Positions 1-7,825 of a DNA stretch of 64,000 nucleotides are shown one piece after another. Every line of letters starts with the position of its first letter. Positions within the stretch are counted from its first letter, which is position 1. The notes beneath the pieces were generated by a model, which was not told the DNA's origin, searched no databases, and was given only the letters and a program-made list of their open reading frames with translations. The stretch lies in the NCBI RefSeq assembly GCF_022919155.1, contig NZ_CP095045.1, forward strand, positions 2,604,001-2,668,000, in the 5' to 3' direction. This stretch comes from Leucobacter allii (lineage in GTDB: Bacteria; Actinomycetota; Actinomycetes; Actinomycetales; Microbacteriaceae). Both the position numbers and the translations under genes were made by a program.

Positions 1-83
1 TGCTCGAGCGTCGATAGCGTCCCGCAGAAGAGCGGCACGACCCGAGGACAATAGGGGGAAAACCTCGGGCCGTCCGCGTCCGA

Positions 84-107
84 CCGGGCGTCGAGACCGA
101 CGCCCGG
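84..107. terminator. Hairpin, possible terminator
   Basis: Perfect 9-bp stem CCGGGCGTC / GACGCCCGG around a 6-nt loop (gagacc). There is no clear T-run on either side. It is suitable as a terminator for a gene lying left of the window, but this cannot be tested here. Confidence 0.4.
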
Positions 108-237
108 AGTCTCGATGTCCGCTCATATGAGCCCCCGTTGTATGGAGAGCAACACTACGGGGAGGATCGCGGCGGCGGGATCCGGGCATCCTACGTATTT
201 TCCGCGGTTCGCTCGCGCGCGGCCCCGGACGGGACGG

Positions 238-270
238 CTGAGGGCCGCGCCGATCCGGCACGGCCCTCAG
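238..270 (-). terminator. Hairpin downstream of DUF3027 gene
   Basis: CTGAGGGCCG at 238-247 pairs with CGGCCCTCAG at 261-270 across a 13-nt loop. It lies 30 nt beyond the stop codon of the leftward DUF3027 gene, where a terminator is expected. It lacks a T-tract, as is common in GC-rich actinobacteria. Confidence 0.5.
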
Positions 271-300
271 CAGGGTGCGGCGCCCGCCGGGCGTCGCCGA

Positions 301-978
301 CTACTCCTCGTCGTCGGTGTCGTCCTCCGCGTCGTCGTCATCGTCCGCCTCGGCGTCGTCGTCCACGTCATCGTCCGCGAAGAGCTCGGTGTCGTCGGCG
401 GCATCGGCGCGGTCCTCGGCATCGGCATCGTCGTCCGCGTCGTCGTCATCATCCGCGTCGTCGTCCTCGTCGAGGTCGACGCCGTCGATCTCGTCGTCGA
501 AGTCGCTGAAGTCGTTGTCGAGCAGATCCTCATCGGGATCCACCTCGTCCTCCTCGCTGAGCTCGGCCGCGGCCTCCTCGGCGGCGGCGGCCTCGTCCGA
601 GGCCTGACGCGCCTGGGTCTCGCGGTACTGCGCGAGTCGCTCGGACCACGGCACCCAGTCGGGCGCGACCACGGCGCCGACGCCCGGGAGGAGCTCGACC
701 TCGAGCACGTTGACCGGCGAGCCCTCGTCGACGCGGGCGACGGTCGCCGCCCATCGCCACCCAGGGTACCCCGGCTTCCGGCACTCGAAGAACAGGGTGA
801 GCACGTGCGCCTCGTGCACCTCGTGCCCGTCGTCCGAGCCGATGGTCGCGGCGTCGGTGATCTCGGCGAGCGCCGCGCGCGCCTGATCGCGCGCCGCGAG
901 CAGCACCGGATCGGCGGCCGCCGGGGCGGTCCCCGTCACGTCAGCGCTCATGGCCTGCGCCTCCCCCGACTCAGACAT
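301..978 (-). CDS. DUF3027 family protein with acidic tail
   Basis: A 225-residue protein of the actinobacterial DUF3027 family, whose function is not known. The recognisable domain spans about residues 25-122 and includes the family-like stretches GYPGWRWAATVARV (69-82), LEVELLPG and PDWVPWSERL. From about residue 129 to the end the chain is extremely acidic and of low complexity, with long Asp runs, which gives the GTC/ATC-rich look of bases 301-590 on the plus strand. Its start overlaps the stop of the upstream cold-shock gene by 8 nt (ATGtcTGA), so the two are probably co-transcribed and translationally coupled. An internal ATG at 951 is a possible alternative start. No catalytic motif is visible. 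Confidence 0.8.
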   Translation of the reverse strand: MSESGEAQAMSADVTGTAPAAADPVLLAARDQARAALAEITDAATIGSDDGHEVHEAHVLTLFFECRKPGYPGWRWAATVARVDEGSPVNVLEVELLPGVGAVVAPDWVPWSERLAQYRETQARQASDEAAAAEEAAAELSEEDEVDPDEDLLDNDFSDFDDEIDGVDLDEDDDADDDDDADDDADAEDRADAADDTELFADDDVDDDAEADDDDDAEDDTDDEE

Positions 979-1348
979 CGAAATCGTCCGCCACGCGGCG
1001 CAGCATGGTCGCCACCTTCCGCGACTGCTGTCGTTCGGGGTACTGCCCGTTCTTGAGGCGGCCGCCGAGGGCGTCGAGCAGCTTCACGAGATCCTCCACG
1101 ATGACGGCCATTTCATCGGCGGACTTGCGGCTGCGCTTGGCCAGGCGCGGCGTGTCGATGATGCGCACGGACAGCGCCTGCGGCCCGCGCTTGCCCTCGC
1201 CCACGCTGTACTCGAGGCGCGTTCCGGGCTGCACCTCGGCGTCGTCGGGGACCACCGAGGCGTGCAGGTAGACCTGCGCGCCGTCATCCCCCTGGATGAA
1301 CCCGAAGCCCTTCGCCTCGTCGTAGAACCTGACCTTGCCGTTCGGCAT
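971..1348 (-). CDS. Cold-shock domain protein (CspA-like, extended)
   Basis: A 125-residue protein with an N-terminal cold-shock domain (residues 1-66): MPNGKVRFYDEAKGFGFI carries the RNP1-type KGFGFI, and VYLHAS is the RNP2-type motif. The domain binds single-stranded nucleic acid. Residues 67-125 form a basic, helical extension not found in the roughly 67-residue classical CspA, seen in longer actinobacterial versions. I chose the ATG at 1348 because GAGAGGGACGAGG lies just upstream and the domain begins there; the longer frame upstream is arginine-rich and unlike the family. It is first in a two-gene unit with the DUF3027 gene. Confidence 0.88.
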   Translation of the reverse strand: MPNGKVRFYDEAKGFGFIQGDDGAQVYLHASVVPDDAEVQPGTRLEYSVGEGKRGPQALSVRIIDTPRLAKRSRKSADEMAVIVEDLVKLLDALGGRLKNGQYPERQQSRKVATMLRRVADDFDV

Positions 1349-1483
1349 GCCTCGTCCCTCTCCGTCTCGAACCCTGCGGCGGCGGCCGTCGCAACGCCCG
1401 CGCACCGCGCCCGCGGGCGTGCGCCCGCATATCCATCCGAGTCTACTCCAGCGCCCTTGCTGCGAGCGCAGCCGCTTCCTCGA

Positions 1484-1489
1484 TAAAAT
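1484..1489 (+). promoter_or_regulatory. -10 box of a leaderless promoter
   Basis: TAAAAT ends 7 nt before the ATG at 1497. This spacing puts the transcription start at or next to the start codon, as in many leaderless actinobacterial genes. No Shine-Dalgarno sequence is present, which supports the choice of this start over the ATG at 1488. Confidence 0.5.
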
Positions 1490-1496
1490 GGTGCGG

Positions 1497-1763
1497 ATGT
1501 CCACTGAACCCGCTCCCCCGTCGCTCCTCGAGCGCATCCTCGCCTACGCGTCGCTCGCCATCATCGCGATCGCGCTGCTGTCCTTCTTCGCCACGCTCAT
1601 CGTGGGGATGAACGATCGCTACGCCGCGGCGGAGGGGCTGTGGCCGGTGGTCTACGGCGTCTCGCTCATCGGCCTGCCGATCGGCTTCGTGCTGCTCGTC
1701 GCCCTCCTCATCATCAGCCAGCGCCGGCGGCGCGCCGAGTTCCGGCGGAACTCGGGCCGCTGA
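1497..1763 (+). CDS. Small two-helix membrane protein
   Basis: An 88-residue protein with two hydrophobic helices, about residues 17-37 (YASLAIIAIALLSFFATLIV) and 50-72 (VVYGVSLIGLPIGFVLLVAL), then a short basic tail (QRRRRAEFRRNSGR). Similar short proteins occur widely in Microbacteriaceae, where database names referring to a multidrug ABC transporter ATPase are unsupported: there is no Walker motif. It lies divergent from the cold-shock gene and 13 nt before the helicase-associated gene. Function unknown. The start is chosen from the leaderless promoter spacing. Confidence 0.7.
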   Translation: MSTEPAPPSLLERILAYASLAIIAIALLSFFATLIVGMNDRYAAAEGLWPVVYGVSLIGLPIGFVLLVALLIISQRRRRAEFRRNSGR

Positions 1764-1992
1764 GCCCGGCCCGGCCATGAGCGGCACCCTCGCCCTCGCC
1801 ACGTCCATCGCCGCGATGGACCGGGAGGCCCTCGAACGCCTCGTGGCGCGGCGACGCCCCCAGGCGCCGAACAGCGTGCTCGACCCCATCGGCCTGGCCG
1901 CGGAGCTCCTCCGCCCCGACTCGATCGCCCGAGCCATCGCCCCGCTCGATCGCTCCGCGCTCGCCCTCCTCGGCGACGCGGCGCCGCTGCCG

Positions 1993-2055
1993 GACGGTGC
2001 GGGCGACGCAGACGGTACGGGCGATGCAGGCGGTGCGGGCGATGCAGGCGGTGCG
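1993..2055. repeat. 18-bp coding minisatellite, about 3.5 copies
   Basis: Units of the form GGCGATGCAGGCGGTGCG, two identical copies at 2020-2037 and 2038-2055, a diverged copy at 2002-2019 and a half copy before it. It encodes a Gly/Ala/Asp-rich hexapeptide repeat (GDAGGA) inside the helicase-associated protein. Confidence 0.85.
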
Positions 2056-2109
2056 GGCGACGCGGCCGCCCGGGTCGCCGCGCTGACGGCGCTCGGGCTG
2101 CTGGGCGCC

Positions 2110-2174
2110 GAGGGCGCACCGGGGCCCGAGGGCGCACCGGGACCCGAGGGCGCACCGGGACCCGAGGGCGCGCC
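2110..2174. repeat. 18-bp coding minisatellite, collagen-like
   Basis: Units of GAGGGCGCACCGGGACCC, three full copies at 2110-2127, 2128-2145 and 2146-2163, plus a partial fourth. It encodes EGAPGP repeats, that is Gly-X-Y periodicity like collagen-like segments, in the same protein as the repeat at 1993-2055. Confidence 0.85.
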
Positions 2175-3819
2175 GAGAGCCTCCGGCACCGCATCGTCCC
2201 GCACGCGGCCCGCGCGACTCCCGGAGGTCGTCGCCGCGGTGCGGGAGGCCCTCGCCGAGCGGGCCGCACCCGCCCCGGCGCAGGCTGTCGGCGGGGCGGG
2301 CGCCGAGGGCGCGGCCGCGGGCGGCGGCTCCCCGGCCGCAGCGGAACCCGCGGACACGGACGCCTGGTTCGCCGCGGGGCTCACGGCGGTCGGGCAGGCG
2401 GCCGAGTGCCTCCGCCTGCTGCGGGAGCGCCCGGGGCGACTCAACCGGAACCGCACGGTCGCCGTCGCCACCGTCCGCGCCGCCGCGGAGCACACGGGCG
2501 TCGCCCCCGAGGATGTCGCGCTCGCCTTCGGGCTGCTCCAGCGCGCGGGCCTCGCTGCACCCGTCGCGGAGGAGGCGACGCTCGTGGTCTCGGCCCGCTC
2601 GGAGGGCTGGCTCGCCCTGCCCCACGGGGCGCGCTGGCTCGCCCTCGCGGACTCCCTCGCGGCCGGGCTCGCGCCCCAGCTGCGCGCCCTCCTCGGGGTC
2701 GATCCGGATCCCGGCTCGGATCTCGCGGCGGCCGCCGCGCGGCTCCCCGTGGAGTACCCGCTGCTCCCCGACGCGGATCGGAGCGCCGTCGCGGCGTTCG
2801 TCGCGGCCGCGGAGTACGCCGGCGCGACCGTCGGCGGGGTGCTGTGCCCGGCCTTCGAGCGGCTGCTCGCCGGCGACCGGGAGGCCGCCGCCGCCATCGT
2901 CGCGGCGCAGATGCCCCCCGCCGCCCCGGCGTCTACGTGCAACCGGACCTCAGCGTCGTCGTCCCGGGACCGCTGGCTCCCGAGGACGAGGCGGACCTCG
3001 CGGCGGTCACGCGGCCGGAGCACATCGGGGTCGCCTCGACGCGGCGGATCGCGGACGCCTCGGTCGCCGAAGCGCTCGACCGCGGTCGCTCGGCCGCGGA
3101 GGTGCGCGGGATCTTCACACGACTCTCCCTCACCGGGATCCCGCAGCCGCTCGACTACCTCCTCGACGCGCTGGCCGAGCGCGTCGGAAGCATCGTCGTC
3201 GCCGAGCACACGGGCGACGAGGGCCGCACGAGCATCACGGTGTCGCGCCTCGATCTCGCCGACACGCTGCTCGTCGATCGGGCGCTGCAGCATCTGCAGC
3301 TGCATCGCCGCTCCCCCACCGGCACTCGGCTCTTCTCCCGGCTGCGATCCGAGCACGTCGCGGCGGCGCTGGCCGACGCGCGCTATCACGCGAGCGGCGC
3401 TTCGGCCGATCGGGCGCCGGCACCGCCGGCCTCCCCGTCGGACGCCGCCCCGGGCGCCCCCGGCCCGAGCGACCCCGACGCGCTGCCCGCCCCGCTCGGC
3501 GCCCTCGTCGAGCGCGTCTATCTCGCCGCCCGCTCGGAGCCGGGCTCCGCGGACTTCACCCGGAGGCTCGAGCTCGCCATCCGGGACCGCAGCCCCGTGC
3601 TGGTCACGGCCGAGGCGCGCGGGCAGCGGCACACCTTCACGCTCCTGCCCGTCTCGGTGAACGGCGGCCGCCTGCGCGCGACCGACCAGTCCGCCGGCGT
3701 GGAGCGCACGCTGCCGGTGAGCGTCATCACCGCGGTCGAATCGGTCTGAGGCGCCGGACGCAGCCTCCCTCCGGCTCCACCGGACCGGCCGCCCCCAGCG
3801 CGGATCCCGGAGCCGGGAG

Positions 3820-3825
3820 TAGAAT
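3820..3825 (+). promoter_or_regulatory. -10 box before XPB helicase gene
   Basis: TAGAAT lies 8 nt before the ATG at 3834, with no ribosome binding site between. This suggests a leaderless or nearly leaderless transcript for the helicase gene. Confidence 0.5.
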
Positions 3826-3833
3826 GGTCCGCT

Positions 3834-5510
3834 ATGACTCTCGGCCCCCTCATCGTGCAGAGCGACCACACCGTCCTCCTCGAGGTCGCCCATCCCGACG
3901 CGGAGGACGCCAGGCACGAGCTCGCGGTGTTCGCCGAACTCGAACGCGCACCCGAGCACATCCACACCTACCGCGTCACGCGCCTCGGCCTCTGGAACGC
4001 GCGCGCCGCGGGCCACACCGCGGAGGAGATCCTCGAGACGCTGAACCGGCACGCGAAGTTCCCCGTGCCCTCGGGCGTCGCCGGCGAGATCGCCGATACG
4101 ATGCGGCGCTACGGCCGCCTCACGATCGAGCGCGCCGGCGATGAGGAGTACGGCGGGGAGCACGCCGGCGAGCTGATCCTGCGCTCCGACGAGCCCGCGA
4201 TCCTGCGCGAGGTCTCGAGCGCGAAGAAGATCGCGCCGCTGCTCGGAAACCGTCTCGACGAGCGCACCTATCCCGTCGAGGCGTGGGCGCGGGGCGAGCT
4301 GAAGCAGCAGCTCGTGGCCCGCGGCTGGCCGGCGGAGGATCTCGCCGGTTACACCCCGGGCGACCCGTACGACATCGAACTCGACTTCAGTCGGGAGGGG
4401 CGGGAGGACTGGGAGCTCCGCGACTACCAGGCGAAAGCGGTCGAGGCCTTCCAGCGGGGCGGTTCCGGCGTCGTCGTGCTGCCGTGCGGCGCGGGGAAGA
4501 CGATCGTCGGCGCGGCCTCCATGGCCGCCGTCGGAGCGAAGACGCTGATCCTCGTCACCAACGCGGTGTCCGCCAGGCAGTGGCGCGACGAGCTGCTGCG
4601 GCGCACCACCCTCACCGAGGAGGAGATCGGGGAGTACTCCGGTCAGGTGAAGGAGGTGAAGCCCGTCACGATCGCGACCTACCAGATCCTCACGAGCCGC
4701 AGGAAGGGCGAGTACGCGCATCTCTCGCTGCTCAACGCGGAGGACTGGGGCGTCATCGTCTACGACGAGGTGCATCTCCTCCCCGCCCCGGTGTTCAAGC
4801 TCACGGCGGAGCTCCAGGCCCGCCGCCGCCTCGGACTCACCGCGACGCTCGTGCGCGAGGACGGCCGCGAGGGCGACGTCTTCAGCCTCATCGGGCCGAA
4901 GCGCTACGACGCCGCATGGAAGGACATCGAGGCGCAGGGCTTCATCGCCCCGGCGGCCTGCTTCGAGGTGCGGATCGAGCTGAGCGAGTCGGAGCGGATG
5001 GACTACGCCATCGCCGAGGATCAGGATCGCTACCGCATCGCCTCGTCCACCTTCGCCAAGCAGACGATCGCGCGGCGCATCATCGAGCGGCACCCCGGCG
5101 AGAGCGTGCTCGTGATCGGGCAGTACATCGATCAGCTGGAGGCCATGGCCGAGGCGCTCGGTGCGCCGCTCATCACGGGGCAGACGCCCGTCGACGAGCG
5201 GGAGGAGCTGTTCGGCGCCTTCCGCGCGGGCGAGACGAAGATCCTCGTGGTGTCGAAGGTCGCGAACTTCTCGGTCGACCTCCCCGACGCCTCCGTCGCC
5301 ATCCAGATCTCTGGCTCCTTCGGCTCGCGCCAGGAGGAGGCGCAGCGCCTCGGACGCCTGCTCCGCCCGAAGGCGAACGGCGCCACCGCGTCCTTCTACA
5401 CGCTCATCGCGCGCGACACGGTCGATCAGGACTTCGCGCAGAACCGGCAGCGCTTCCTCGCGGAGCAGGGCTACGCGTACACGATCATGGACGCCGACGA
5501 GCTGGGATGA
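3834..5510 (+). CDS. XPB/ERCC3-type DNA helicase
   Basis: A 558-residue superfamily 2 DNA helicase of the bacterial XPB type (mycobacterial Rv0861c family), with 3'-to-5' ATP-dependent unwinding implied in repair. An N-terminal XPB/Ssl2-like domain (about 1-185) precedes the motor. Visible motifs are LRDYQAKAV (Q-like), the Walker A LPCGAGKT ending at residue 223, DEVH at 311-314, LTATLVRED (motif III plus the RED motif of XPB proteins), and EAQRLGRLLRP (motif VI). The length is usual for the family. It follows the helicase-associated gene by 84 nt and has its own -10 box. No defect is seen. Confidence 0.93.
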   Translation: MTLGPLIVQSDHTVLLEVAHPDAEDARHELAVFAELERAPEHIHTYRVTRLGLWNARAAGHTAEEILETLNRHAKFPVPSGVAGEIADTMRRYGRLTIERAGDEEYGGEHAGELILRSDEPAILREVSSAKKIAPLLGNRLDERTYPVEAWARGELKQQLVARGWPAEDLAGYTPGDPYDIELDFSREGREDWELRDYQAKAVEAFQRGGSGVVVLPCGAGKTIVGAASMAAVGAKTLILVTNAVSARQWRDELLRRTTLTEEEIGEYSGQVKEVKPVTIATYQILTSRRKGEYAHLSLLNAEDWGVIVYDEVHLLPAPVFKLTAELQARRRLGLTATLVREDGREGDVFSLIGPKRYDAAWKDIEAQGFIAPAACFEVRIELSESERMDYAIAEDQDRYRIASSTFAKQTIARRIIERHPGESVLVIGQYIDQLEAMAEALGAPLITGQTPVDEREELFGAFRAGETKILVVSKVANFSVDLPDASVAIQISGSFGSRQEEAQRLGRLLRPKANGATASFYTLIARDTVDQDFAQNRQRFLAEQGYAYTIMDADELG

Positions 5511-5573
5511 GCGGGGCGGCACCGCCGCCGTATTGTCAGGAGCTTCATAGCGAACCATCAGAGACTGGGTTCC

Positions 5574-6275
5574 ATGAACACTCAGCACAAGGGACCCCGG
5601 ATCCTCATCGTCGACGACGAGCCCAGCATCCGCGAGCTGCTCAGTACGAGCCTGCGCTTCGCCGGCTTCGGCGTGCGCGCGGTCGGCAACGGCGCGCAGA
5701 CCATCTCCGCCGTGCTCGAGGAGGAGCCCGACCTCATCGTCCTCGACGTCATGCTGCCCGACATGAACGGCTTCAGCGTGACGAAGCGCCTGCGCTCCGC
5801 CGGATACACGGCGCCCATCATCTTCCTCACCGCGAAGGACGACACCGAGGACAAGGTCGAGGGCTTGACGGTCGGCGGCGACGACTACGTCACGAAGCCC
5901 TTCAGCCTCGACGAGATCATCGCCCGCATCAAGGCCGTGCTGCGCCGCACGATCCAGGAGGACGAGGACTCCGTGCTCACGGTCGGCCCGATCACGATGG
6001 ATCAGGACACCCACGAGGTCACCGTCGACGGCACCGGCGTCGAGCTCTCCCCCACAGAGTTCAAGCTGCTGCGCTACCTCATGCAGAACGCGAACCGCGT
6101 GCTCTCGAAGGCGCAGATCCTCGACCACGTCTGGGAGTACGACTTCAACGGCGACGCCGGCATCGTGGAGTCCTACATCTCCTACCTGCGCCGCAAGCTC
6201 GACCCCCTCACCGAGGAGTCGCTGATCCAGACCAAGCGCGGTTTCGGGTACATGCTCAAGACCGAAACCAAGTAG
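5574..6275 (+). CDS. OmpR/PhoB-type response regulator
   Basis: A 233-residue two-component response regulator. The receiver domain (8-122) has the acidic pair DD (14-15), the phospho-acceptor Asp58 (LIVLDVMLPDMNGF), Thr in FLTAKDD and Lys in VTKPFS. A winged-helix DNA-binding domain (about 135-230) contains LSPTEFKLLRYLMQNANRVL and the recognition region VESYISYLRRKL. The histidine kinase gene begins one base after the stop, so the pair form one operon. It resembles MprA/TcrX-type regulators, but the signal sensed is not evident. Confidence 0.92.
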   Translation: MNTQHKGPRILIVDDEPSIRELLSTSLRFAGFGVRAVGNGAQTISAVLEEEPDLIVLDVMLPDMNGFSVTKRLRSAGYTAPIIFLTAKDDTEDKVEGLTVGGDDYVTKPFSLDEIIARIKAVLRRTIQEDEDSVLTVGPITMDQDTHEVTVDGTGVELSPTEFKLLRYLMQNANRVLSKAQILDHVWEYDFNGDAGIVESYISYLRRKLDPLTEESLIQTKRGFGYMLKTETK

Positions 6276-6276
6276 C

Positions 6277-7773
6277 GTGGGGCGGTTCGCCGACCGCTTC
6301 GCCGATGTGTCGCTGCGGGCGAAGATCACCGGCGTCACGGTCTTCATCCTGTTCCTCGGCCTCATCGTCGCCGGCGTCGGCACGCTCTCGGTGCTGCGCC
6401 CGATGCTGCTGAACAATCAGGAGAGCACGCTCAGGCAGCTCCACGAGGATCCGACGCCGGCGCTCGCCGCGGAGGCGGACGTCGACAACCTCACCCGCGA
6501 GGACGTGCTCTTCGCCGGGCCGCAGTTCTACGTCGCCGTGCTCGACGCGGACGGCGATCTGCAGTACGACAACACGCACGGCAAGTCGAGCTCGGCCTGG
6601 CCCGACGTGGACGGCATGTCGGCGCCCATCTCCGTCGAGTCGGTGAGCACCGGCCGCGAGCAGCCGATCTCGATCCGCAGCGGCGACGGCACGGAGTGGC
6701 GGGCCGTGGCGCTCACGATCGGCGTCTCCGGCCAGCCGGGCGGCACGCTGCTCATCGCGTCGACCACGGCCGGCATCAATCAGACCGTCGCCCAGTACGT
6801 CGTCATCTTCACCGCGTTCGGGATCGCGGTGCTGCTGCTCGGCGCCGCGCTGACGCGGATCCTCGTCACGGCGACGTTCCTGCCGCTCGCCGAGGTGGAA
6901 CGGACGGCCCTCGAGATCTCGAGGGGCGACTACTCCAAGCGCATCATGGTGGCGAGTCCGCACACGGAGGTCGGGCACCTCGGCGAATCGCTGAACATCA
7001 TGCTCGACCGGCTCGACGGTTCGCTGGAGGAGCGCGCGCGCACGATCGAACGCATGCGGCGCTTCATCGGCGACGCGAGCCATGAGCTGCGCACCCCGCT
7101 CGTCTCCGTCCGCGGCTACGCCGAGCTCTACCGGATGGGCGCGCTGCAGGAGGGCGAGCAGACCGCGCAGGCCATGGAGCGGATCGAGAAGGAGGCCATC
7201 CGCATGACCTCCCTCGTCGAGGATCTGCTGGCCCTCGCCCGGCTCGACGAGCGCCGCCCCCTCGAGCTCGCGCAGCTCCCCCTCAACGGCCTCGCGCACG
7301 ACGCCGCCCTCGACGCCGGAGTGCAGGATCCGGATCGCGCCATCACCGCGATCGAGGATCCGGCGGCGCCCGTCGTGGTCGGCGACGAGCACAAGGTGCG
7401 CCAGCTCATGACGAACCTGCTCGGCAATGCGATGCGGCACACGCCGGCGGGCAGCCCCATCGAGATCGTCGTCTCCTCCGTGCCCGCCGGCGACGGTGTC
7501 GCACCGATGGCGCGCTTCGAGATCGTCGACCACGGCGAGGGGATCCCCGAGCAGATCAGGGAGAAGATCTTCGGACGCTTCTGGCGGGCGGATACCTCCC
7601 GGAACCGCGAGACGGGCGGATCGGGGCTCGGCCTCGCGATCGTGAAGTCCATCGTCGACGCCCACGGCGGCTCCGTGAGCGTGCACGAGACCCCGGGCGG
7701 CGGCGCGACCTTCCGCGTCGATCTGCCGAGCGCGCCCCCCGGCGACGACACGGTACCGGTGCCCCGGGTCTGA
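6277..7773 (+). CDS. Sensor histidine kinase, partner of upstream regulator
   Basis: A 498-residue membrane histidine kinase. A first transmembrane helix (about 17-38) and a second (about 167-189) flank an extracellular sensor of about 125 residues with no named domain. A HAMP segment follows (about 190-245), then HisKA with the phospho-acceptor His269 in DASHELRTPL, and a HATPase domain with N (LLGNAMRHTP), G1 (DHGEGIPE), F (FGRFWRAD) and G2 (GGSGLGLAIV) boxes. Translation starts at GTG 6277, one base after the regulator's stop, with no separate ribosome binding site, so coupling is likely. A hairpin at 7787-7809 follows. Confidence 0.9.
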   Translation: MGRFADRFADVSLRAKITGVTVFILFLGLIVAGVGTLSVLRPMLLNNQESTLRQLHEDPTPALAAEADVDNLTREDVLFAGPQFYVAVLDADGDLQYDNTHGKSSSAWPDVDGMSAPISVESVSTGREQPISIRSGDGTEWRAVALTIGVSGQPGGTLLIASTTAGINQTVAQYVVIFTAFGIAVLLLGAALTRILVTATFLPLAEVERTALEISRGDYSKRIMVASPHTEVGHLGESLNIMLDRLDGSLEERARTIERMRRFIGDASHELRTPLVSVRGYAELYRMGALQEGEQTAQAMERIEKEAIRMTSLVEDLLALARLDERRPLELAQLPLNGLAHDAALDAGVQDPDRAITAIEDPAAPVVVGDEHKVRQLMTNLLGNAMRHTPAGSPIEIVVSSVPAGDGVAPMARFEIVDHGEGIPEQIREKIFGRFWRADTSRNRETGGSGLGLAIVKSIVDAHGGSVSVHETPGGGATFRVDLPSAPPGDDTVPVPRV

Positions 7774-7786
7774 GGGGCGCCGGAGC

Positions 7787-7809
7787 GCCGGAGCAGCGGT
7801 CGCTCCGGC
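7787..7809. terminator. Shared hairpin between convergent genes
   Basis: GCCGGAGC at 7787-7794 pairs with GCTCCGGC at 7802-7809 around a 7-nt loop, in the 52-nt gap between the convergent kinase and APC transporter genes. It could serve both. No T-tract. Confidence 0.5.
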
Positions 7810-7825
7810 ACTCCGGCGGGCCGGG

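Larger units (their letters stand above)
1..300. other. Non-coding left edge with hairpins
   Basis: I find no credible gene here. Open frames in this stretch are arginine- or serine-rich and look like shadows of GC-rich DNA. The region holds three inverted repeats: CCCGAGG at 41-47 pairing with CCTCGGG at 63-69, a perfect 9-bp stem at 84-107, and a 10-bp stem at 238-270. It probably contains the 3' ends or terminators of the DUF3027 gene and of a gene left of the window. Confidence 0.5.
1777..3749 (+). pseudogene. Helicase-associated protein (Rv0862c-like), frameshifted
   Basis: This gene sits directly before the XPB helicase, as its counterpart (Rv0862c beside Rv0861c) does in mycobacteria; the family has a helicase-associated C-terminal domain and an unknown role. 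The N-terminal part reads from the ATG at 1777 to about 2925. The rest (from GVYVQPDLSVVVPGPL to LPVSVITAVESV) is in another frame and ends at 3749. Adding one C in the CCCC run at 2924-2927 joins the two as AAP-GVYVQP and gives 657 residues. The break could be real or a base-calling error; two similar ones occur in this window. Two coding minisatellites (1993-2055, 2110-2174) lie in the N-terminal third. Confidence 0.75.

Noticed and set aside
275..607. Serine-rich plus-strand frame at the left edge
   Set aside because: It is the complement of the Asp-rich tail of the DUF3027 gene: GTC/ATC repeats read as Ser in another frame.
1443..6416. Very long open frame on the minus strand (over 1600 codons)
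   Set aside because: It is antisense to the membrane protein, helicase-associated, XPB and response regulator genes, which have clear family motifs. It has the Arg/Ala/Gly-rich composition of a GC-rich shadow frame.
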